A stretch of 64,000 bases of DNA from CAVSWT01 sp963777515 (GTDB lineage: Bacteria; Bacteroidota; Ignavibacteria; Ignavibacteriales; Ignavibacteriaceae): positions 62,001 through 126,000 of the forward strand of contig CAVZQU010000007.1 in NCBI GenBank assembly GCA_963777515.1, written 5' to 3'. This document shows positions 59,081-64,000 of this stretch, one piece after another; position 1 is the first letter of the stretch; each line of letters opens with the position of its first letter. The notes under the pieces were generated by a model. It was not told the DNA's origin. It did no database searches and worked only from the letters and a program-made list of their open reading frames with translations. Made by a program: the position numbers and the translations under genes.

Positions 59081-60124
59081 TTGAAACAAGCTGCTCTCAC
59101 CGGCATAGGTAAAATTGAAATAATTGATGGTCCGAAACCAATATTAAAGGACGATAATGATGTTCTTCTGAAAATTCATACAGTTGGGATTTGCGGCTCT
59201 GATATGCATTATTATAAAGAAGGAAAAATAGGAGAACAGATAATTAAATTTCCTTTTGTGGTTGGGCATGAATGTTCAGCAACGGTAGAAGAGATTGGCT
59301 TAAAAGTTAAAAGAGTTAAAGTTGGAGACTTAGTTGCAATAGAACCAAACGTCGCTTGCCATCATTGTGAGCAATGTAAAAAAGATAGAGAGAATACATG
59401 TTTGAATCAGAAATTTTTAGGAGCTCCTCAACAATTAGATGGAGGTTTAGCGGAATATATTATTATGCCTGAATCAAATTGTTTTCCGGTTCCGGAAAAT
59501 ATTAAGTGGAGAGATGGCTGCGTCTAATTGAACCATTGTCGATAGGCTATTATTCAGCAACTTATGTGCAAAAACTGAAACATGTAGACTCAATTACAAT
59601 CCTAGGCGTAGGCCCTATTGGATTAGCTGTTGCTGCATTCCTTAAAGAGCATGAGTTATAAAAATATTTTTGCTACAGATAAATTGGATTATCGTTTGGA
59701 AGCCTCGCAAAAAGCTGGAGCAGTTTTTACAGGCAATCCTGATAAAGAAGATATCGTTTCAAAATTCAAACAAAAAAATCCAGATTTGTTCGATGTCGTT
59801 GTTGAATGCTGCGGAAAACAAGAAGCAATTGATCAAGGGTATTAAGCTACTTAAGCCAGGAGGATTGCTGTTATTGTTGGAATACCGGAAGTTGAAAGGA
59901 TTTCATTTGATATTAGTTTAATAAGAAGAAAAGAAATTACAATTCAAAATGTTAGGCGGCAAAATAATGGAATCCAGCCGGCAATTGATTTAACTGCTTA
60001 CGGGAAATGGTCGCCGGGCTCTATGATCACCCATAGATTTCCGGTTGAAAAAGCTGATGAAGCTTTTAATATTGTTAAAGATTATAAAGATGGTGTAGTT
60101 AAAGCAATGGTGTATTTTCAATAA
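59081..60124 (+). CDS. Zn-dependent sugar/polyol dehydrogenase (MDR family), several frameshifts
   Basis: A medium-chain dehydrogenase spread over four or five frames. Pieces in order: the catalytic zinc site VGICGSDMHYYKEGKIG and VGHECSATVEEIG; structural zinc CHHCEQCKKDRENTC; LIEPLSIGYYSAT; NAD fold ILGVGPIGLAVAAFL; KNIFATDKLDYRLEASQKAGA; VVVECCGKQEAIDQ; and a C-terminus ITHRFPVEKADEAFNIVKDYKDGVVKAMVYF. Breaks near 59519, 59644 (extra A), 59837 (extra G) and 59860 are each one-base events. It resembles sorbitol/xylitol dehydrogenases. With fuconate genes downstream it may be the sugar (fucose or arabinose) 1-dehydrogenase or a polyol enzyme. Confidence 0.75.
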
Positions 60125-60155
60125 TTTATTTTAAAGATTAAACAAAAGTTATTAT

Positions 60156-61460
60156 ATGCCAACAACAATTAAAGAAGTAATAGTAAAAGATATAAGATTT
60201 CCAACCAGCAAAACTTTGGACGGCTCTGATGCAATGAATCCTGATCCAGATTATTCAGCGGCTTATGTAATTTTAAAAACTGATCACCCTGATGGAATTG
60301 AAGGGCATGGACTTACGTTTACTATCGGCAGAGGAAATGAAATCTGTGTCCAAGCGATTAAGTCAATGTCGTATCTAGTAATTGGGAAAACGCTAGAATC
60401 CTTTACTAATAATATGGGAAAGTTCTGGAAGATGATGATGAGCGATAGTCAGCTTAGATGGCTTGGTCCCGAAAAAGGAGTTATTCATCTTGCTGCGGGA
60501 GCCCTTATAAATGCTGTTTGGGACTTATATGCAAAAGTTGAGAAGAAGCCATTATGGAGATTGGTTGTTGACATGTCTCCCGAAGAATTTATTTCGTGCA
60601 TAGATTTTACATATATAACTGATGCCATTACAAAAGATGAAGCTTTAGCAATTCTAAAAAAGAACAAAGATTCTAAACAAGAAAGAATAAATTATCTTAT
60701 TGAAAACGGCTATCCTGCTTATACAACCTCTGCAGGATGGCTTGGCTACTCTGATGAGAAAATTAGAAGACTTTGCCGCGAAGCGAAAGGTGACGGCTGG
60801 AAATATTTAAAAGTGAAAGTCGGCTCCGACTTAAATGATGATAAAAGAAGAGCTTCCATAATAAGAGAAGAAATTGGAGACGATATTAAGTTGATGATGG
60901 ATGCAAATCAGAAATGGGATGTTGATGAAGCAATCCAAAATGTGAAAGGCCTTGCTGAACATAAACCATGGTGGATTGAAGAACCTACCAGCCCGGATGA
61001 TATTCTTGGTCATAAAAAAATTGCAGATGCTGTTAGACCGATAAAAGTAGCAACCGGAGAGCATTGCCAGAATAGAGTAATATTCAAGCAGTTAATCACC
61101 TCAGGAGCAATTGATATTTGCCAGATAGATAGCTGTCGTTTAGGCGGAGTTAATGAAGTCCTTGCAGTAATGTTGATGGCAGAAAAATATAAAGTTCCTG
61201 TATGTCCTCATGCAGGCGGTGTCGGGCTTTGTGAATATGTTCAGCATTTATCTATGATTGATTTTATCTGTATTTCAGCATCAACTGAAAATAGAGTGAT
61301 AGAATATGTAGATCATCTTCATGAACATTTTTTAGATCCAGTTGTTATAAAAAATAGTGCTTATATGCCGCCATCAAAACCAGGCTACAGCATTGAAATG
61401 AAGCAGGATAGTTTAAAAGATTATTCTTTTCCGAATGGAAAAATTTGGAAAAATAATTAA
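60156..61460 (+). CDS. L-fuconate dehydratase (enolase superfamily)
   Basis: A full-length 434-residue mandelate-racemase-group enolase. Sugar-acid dehydratase motifs: KYLKVKVGSDLNDDKRR (KxK base), LMMDANQKWDVDEAI (metal Asp), WWIEEPTSPDDILGH (metal Glu), VATGEHCQNR (Glu) and CPHAGGVGLCEYVQH (His). The opening IRFPTSKTLDGSDAMNPDPDYSAAYV and the length match L-fuconate dehydratases. It dehydrates fuconate to 2-keto-3-deoxy-L-fuconate. First of four genes for the non-phosphorylative fucose route. Confidence 0.9.
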   Translation: MPTTIKEVIVKDIRFPTSKTLDGSDAMNPDPDYSAAYVILKTDHPDGIEGHGLTFTIGRGNEICVQAIKSMSYLVIGKTLESFTNNMGKFWKMMMSDSQLRWLGPEKGVIHLAAGALINAVWDLYAKVEKKPLWRLVVDMSPEEFISCIDFTYITDAITKDEALAILKKNKDSKQERINYLIENGYPAYTTSAGWLGYSDEKIRRLCREAKGDGWKYLKVKVGSDLNDDKRRASIIREEIGDDIKLMMDANQKWDVDEAIQNVKGLAEHKPWWIEEPTSPDDILGHKKIADAVRPIKVATGEHCQNRVIFKQLITSGAIDICQIDSCRLGGVNEVLAVMLMAEKYKVPVCPHAGGVGLCEYVQHLSMIDFICISASTENRVIEYVDHLHEHFLDPVVIKNSAYMPPSKPGYSIEMKQDSLKDYSFPNGKIWKNN

Positions 61461-61497
61461 ATGTTATTAATCATATAAAACATAAAGTATTAAAATC

Positions 61498-62277
61498 ATG
61501 GAATCTTTCTCATTAAAAAACAAAACAGCAATTATAACCGGCGGTGGAAGTGGTATCGGTGAAGCTATATCCAAAAAGTTCGCTGCCAGCGGTGCATTTG
61601 TGCACATACTGGATTTCAATAAGGAAAGTGGTGTAACAGTAGTAAACCAAATAAAAAAAGAAAAGCATTCTGCTCAGTTTCACCATTGTGATGTTTCAAA
61701 TCAAAAAGAAGTAATTGAAATTATTAATAGCATAGAAGCAAAAACGCCAATAAATATTTTAGTAAATAATGCCGGGATTGCTCATGTAGGCAACGTTGAG
61801 AAAACTACTGAAGCAGATATAGATAGACTTTATGAAATCAATATAAAAGGTGTTTACAATTGCTTGTATGCAGTTATACCTCATATGAAAAATAATAAAA
61901 GCGGATGCATATTGAATATGGCTTCAATTGCATCAGTAGTCGGTATATCTGATCGTTTTGCTTATTCGATGACCAAAGGAGCTGTGCTGACTATGACTTA
62001 TTCAATTGCAAAGGACTACATTAAATATGGAATAAGGTGTAACTCAATTTCACCAGCAAGAATACATACACCTTTTGTCGATGGTTTCATTTCAAAAAAT
62101 TATCCCGGCAATGAAAAAGAAATGTATGATAACTTATCAAAAACGCAACCTATTGGAAGAATGGGCGAACCAGTTGAAGTAGCAGACCTTGCTTTATTTC
62201 TTTGTTCAGATAATGCAGGCTTTATTACAGGAACTAACTTCCCTATTGACGGTGGTTTTATTAAATTAAATTCTTAA
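61498..62277 (+). CDS. SDR, probable 2-keto-3-deoxy-L-fuconate dehydrogenase
   Basis: A 259-residue short-chain dehydrogenase with TGGGSGIGEAISKKFAASGA, NNAGIAHVGNVEKT, a catalytic AYSMTKGAVL and ARIHTPFVDGFI, ending in TGTNFPIDGGF. The general family is certain; the substrate comes from its place between fuconate dehydratase and the FAH-type hydrolase, where oxidation to a diketo acid is expected. It lies 37 bp after the dehydratase. Confidence 0.8.
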   Translation: MESFSLKNKTAIITGGGSGIGEAISKKFAASGAFVHILDFNKESGVTVVNQIKKEKHSAQFHHCDVSNQKEVIEIINSIEAKTPINILVNNAGIAHVGNVEKTTEADIDRLYEINIKGVYNCLYAVIPHMKNNKSGCILNMASIASVVGISDRFAYSMTKGAVLTMTYSIAKDYIKYGIRCNSISPARIHTPFVDGFISKNYPGNEKEMYDNLSKTQPIGRMGEPVEVADLALFLCSDNAGFITGTNFPIDGGFIKLNS

Positions 62278-62286
62278 AGGAGTAAA

Positions 62287-63153
62287 ATGAAATTAATTCG
62301 TTATGGAGAAAATGGGAAAGAAAAACCAGGTATTATTTTGCAGGATAGTTCGAGAAGAGATGTAAGTGAATTTGTTAATGATTATGATGAATCTTTTTTT
62401 GAAAATGAAGGAATAGAAAAACTTCAAAAAATTGTTGATGATGAAGGTTCAAATCTTCCATCTGTAAATAATGAAATAAGGCTTGGTCCGCCAATATTTA
62501 AACCTTCAAAAATTATTTGTGTTGGTTTAAATTACGCAAGTCATGCAAAAGAAAGTGGAATGCAAGTCCCATCAGAACCAGTTTTGTTCTTCAAAGCACC
62601 CTCCGCTGTTACCGGCCCAAATGATAATATTATCATTCCAAAGAATAGTATAAAAACAGATTGGGAAGTCGAACTCGCAATTGTTATTGGTAAAAGAGGA
62701 ACTTACATTGATGAAGCAAATGCTTTTAATCATATCGCAGGATATGTACTTCATAATGATGTTAGTGAAAGAGAATTTCAATTAGAAAGAAGCGGACAAT
62801 GGGTAAAAGGAAAAAGTGCTGATACGTTTGCTCCAATTGGTCCTTATATCGCCACTAAAGATGAAATAAAAAATCCGGAAAAACTTGATCTCTGGCTTAA
62901 GCTTAATGGTCAGATTATGCAGTCATCAAATACATCCGATTTAGTTTTTGGAATAAAAAAACTAGTTAGCTACATCAGTCAATTTATGACTTTGGTCGGT
63001 GGAGATATCATTTCCACAGGAACACCATTCGGAGTAGGATTAGGTTTAAATCCGCAAAAATATTTAAAGCATGGTGATACAATTGAACTGGGAATTGAAG
63101 GACTTGGAACTGCAAAACAAAATGTTAAATCTTGGGAAAGCTTGAATAAATAA
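62287..63153 (+). CDS. Fumarylacetoacetate-hydrolase family, probable 2,4-diketo-3-deoxy-L-fuconate hydrolase
   Basis: A 288-residue FAH-family protein. Conserved blocks: KIICVGLNYASHAKESG, PVLFFKAPSAVTGPND, DWEVELAIVIGKRG with metal-binding glutamates, GYVLHNDVSERE and GGDIISTGTPFGVGLGLNP. In fucose clusters this family cleaves the diketo acid to lactate and pyruvate. It starts 9 bp after the SDR stop with AAAGGAG before the ATG and is joined to the lactonase gene without a gap (TAA then ATG). Confidence 0.83.
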   Translation: MKLIRYGENGKEKPGIILQDSSRRDVSEFVNDYDESFFENEGIEKLQKIVDDEGSNLPSVNNEIRLGPPIFKPSKIICVGLNYASHAKESGMQVPSEPVLFFKAPSAVTGPNDNIIIPKNSIKTDWEVELAIVIGKRGTYIDEANAFNHIAGYVLHNDVSEREFQLERSGQWVKGKSADTFAPIGPYIATKDEIKNPEKLDLWLKLNGQIMQSSNTSDLVFGIKKLVSYISQFMTLVGGDIISTGTPFGVGLGLNPQKYLKHGDTIELGIEGLGTAKQNVKSWESLNK

Positions 63154-63990
63154 ATGATCATAGATTCTCATCAACATTTTTGGATTTATAATCTAACTAG
63201 AGATACGTGGATAGATGAAAACATGAAAATACTTCGAAGAGATTTTTTGCCTAATCATTTATCCCCTCTTTTAGATGAACTGTCGGTCAAAGGAACAATT
63301 GCTGTTCAAGCAAATCAATCAGAAGCAGAAACAAATTTTCTTCTAAATTCTGCTGAGAAAAATAAATGGATTTTAGGTGTTGTTGGCTGGGTTGATCTTC
63401 AATCTATAAATATTGAAGAAAGGCTTGAACATTTTTCAACATTTAAAAAGTTAAAAGGATTTCGACATATTGTTCAGGCAGAACCAGATGAAAATTTTCT
63501 TTTGAATGAAAAATTTCAAAATGGAATCAGTCTTTTAAAAAGATATAATTTCACATATGATATTTTAATATACCCAAACCAGCTTCCCGCTGCTATTAAA
63601 TTTGTTCAAAATAATCCGGATCAAAAATTTATTTTAGATCATATTGCTAAACCTTTTATCAAGAGAAAAGAAATTGAACCATGGGCAGCACAAATTAAAG
63701 AACTTGCTAAGAATCCCAATATTTTTTGCAAGCTATCAGGAATTATCACTGAAGCTAATCATCATAATTGGAATGCAGTAGATATTTACCCTTATCTCGA
63801 TGTTATATTTGAGGCTTTTGGAGCAAATAGATTAACTTTTGGTTCAGATTGGCCCGTATGCTTACTTGCTGGTTCATATAAACAAGTCTTGAATTTGATT
63901 AAAGAGTATTTTAAAAATGAATCTGAAGAAATCAAAGAAAAAATATTTTATAAAAATGTTATTTCATTTTATGATATTGAAATTAATTGA
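63154..63990 (+). CDS. Amidohydrolase, probable L-fuconolactonase
   Basis: A 278-residue amidohydrolase_2 protein: IIDSHQHFWIYN (HxH metal site), DTWIDENMKILRRDFLP, KFILDHIAKPFI with histidine, CKLSGIITEANHHNW and RLTFGSDWPVCLLAGSY with the late aspartate. This set, including the RRDFLP segment, is characteristic of fuconolactone/galactono-lactone hydrolases. It opens sugar lactones made by a sugar 1-dehydrogenase, supplying fuconate to the dehydratase. The gene ends 10 bp before the window edge; the operon may continue. Confidence 0.85.
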   Translation: MIIDSHQHFWIYNLTRDTWIDENMKILRRDFLPNHLSPLLDELSVKGTIAVQANQSEAETNFLLNSAEKNKWILGVVGWVDLQSINIEERLEHFSTFKKLKGFRHIVQAEPDENFLLNEKFQNGISLLKRYNFTYDILIYPNQLPAAIKFVQNNPDQKFILDHIAKPFIKRKEIEPWAAQIKELAKNPNIFCKLSGIITEANHHNWNAVDIYPYLDVIFEAFGANRLTFGSDWPVCLLAGSYKQVLNLIKEYFKNESEEIKEKIFYKNVISFYDIEIN

Positions 63991-64000
63991 CTATAATTAA

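Noticed and set aside
1..64000. Prophage, insertion sequences, CRISPR arrays, tRNA or rRNA genes
   Set aside because: No transposase, integrase, spaced repeat array, or RNA gene signature was seen anywhere in the window.

Overview
The window is AT-rich DNA from a Bacteroidota/Chlorobi-type bacterium, most likely an Ignavibacteriales member. The reasons are a T9SS (Por) C-terminal sorting domain with the SQNYPNPFNP signature on a large secreted protein, a Reg_prop/Y_Y_Y propeller sensor, several SpoIIE-type phosphatases, a truncated SusC/TonB-type receptor, and the gene style overall. I see no rRNA, tRNA, CRISPR array or transposase.

Layout. 1-4.5 kb: a DUF4384-type membrane protein, DNA polymerase IV (dinB), a membrane SpoIIE phosphatase, and small VOC and SnoaL-like proteins. 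4.5-9 kb: a GlxA/AraC regulator and a periplasmic-propeller SpoIIE phosphatase. 9-15 kb: a mosaic T9SS-secreted protein (LamG, beta-helix, matrixin-like protease, vWA-like domain, GGQAWQ repeats) and a small secreted protein. 15-17.5 kb: an RsbW/RsbV/RsbU-like partner-switching operon. 18-24 kb: an RND efflux operon (tolC, adaptor, permease). 25-28.5 kb: a beta-barrel protein, a STAS-like protein, thioredoxin reductase and an atypical thioredoxin. 28.6-48.5 kb, all on the minus strand: a pectin/hexuronate catabolic block (kduD, kduI, DUF4861 lipoprotein, gnd, pdxB, LarA-like protein, kdgK, uxuB-type SDR, uxaE, exuT, eda, LacI regulator, second kdgK, CE12 esterase, GH105 and TonB-receptor fragments, uxaC). 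49-60 kb: a pentose block under an AraR-like Nudix regulator (xylB, xylA, galM, Na+/sugar symporter, araD, araA, HAD phosphatase, Zn-dehydrogenase). 60-64 kb: a non-phosphorylative L-fucose/fuconate set (fuconate dehydratase, SDR, FAH-type hydrolase, fuconolactonase-like amidohydrolase).

Together the right two thirds encode plant cell-wall sugar use. Galacturonate goes through UxaC, UxaE epimerase and UxuB to mannonate. Unsaturated uronates go through KduI/KduD to KDG, then KdgK and Eda. Arabinose and xylose enter the pentose phosphate pathway, and fucose is oxidised to fuconate and cleaved. No mannonate dehydratase (uxuA) is visible in the window.

Quality caveat. At least 13 genes carry single-base frameshifts that are repaired by one-base edits, many at positions where a single extra C on the plus strand (G in the minus-strand gene) explains the break. 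I read most of them as assembly or sequencing errors rather than gene decay and annotate across them. Two places, the TonB receptor/GH105 junction near 46.39 kb and the pectinesterase-like remnant at 41.65-41.98 kb, look instead like gene ends joined with the middle missing.
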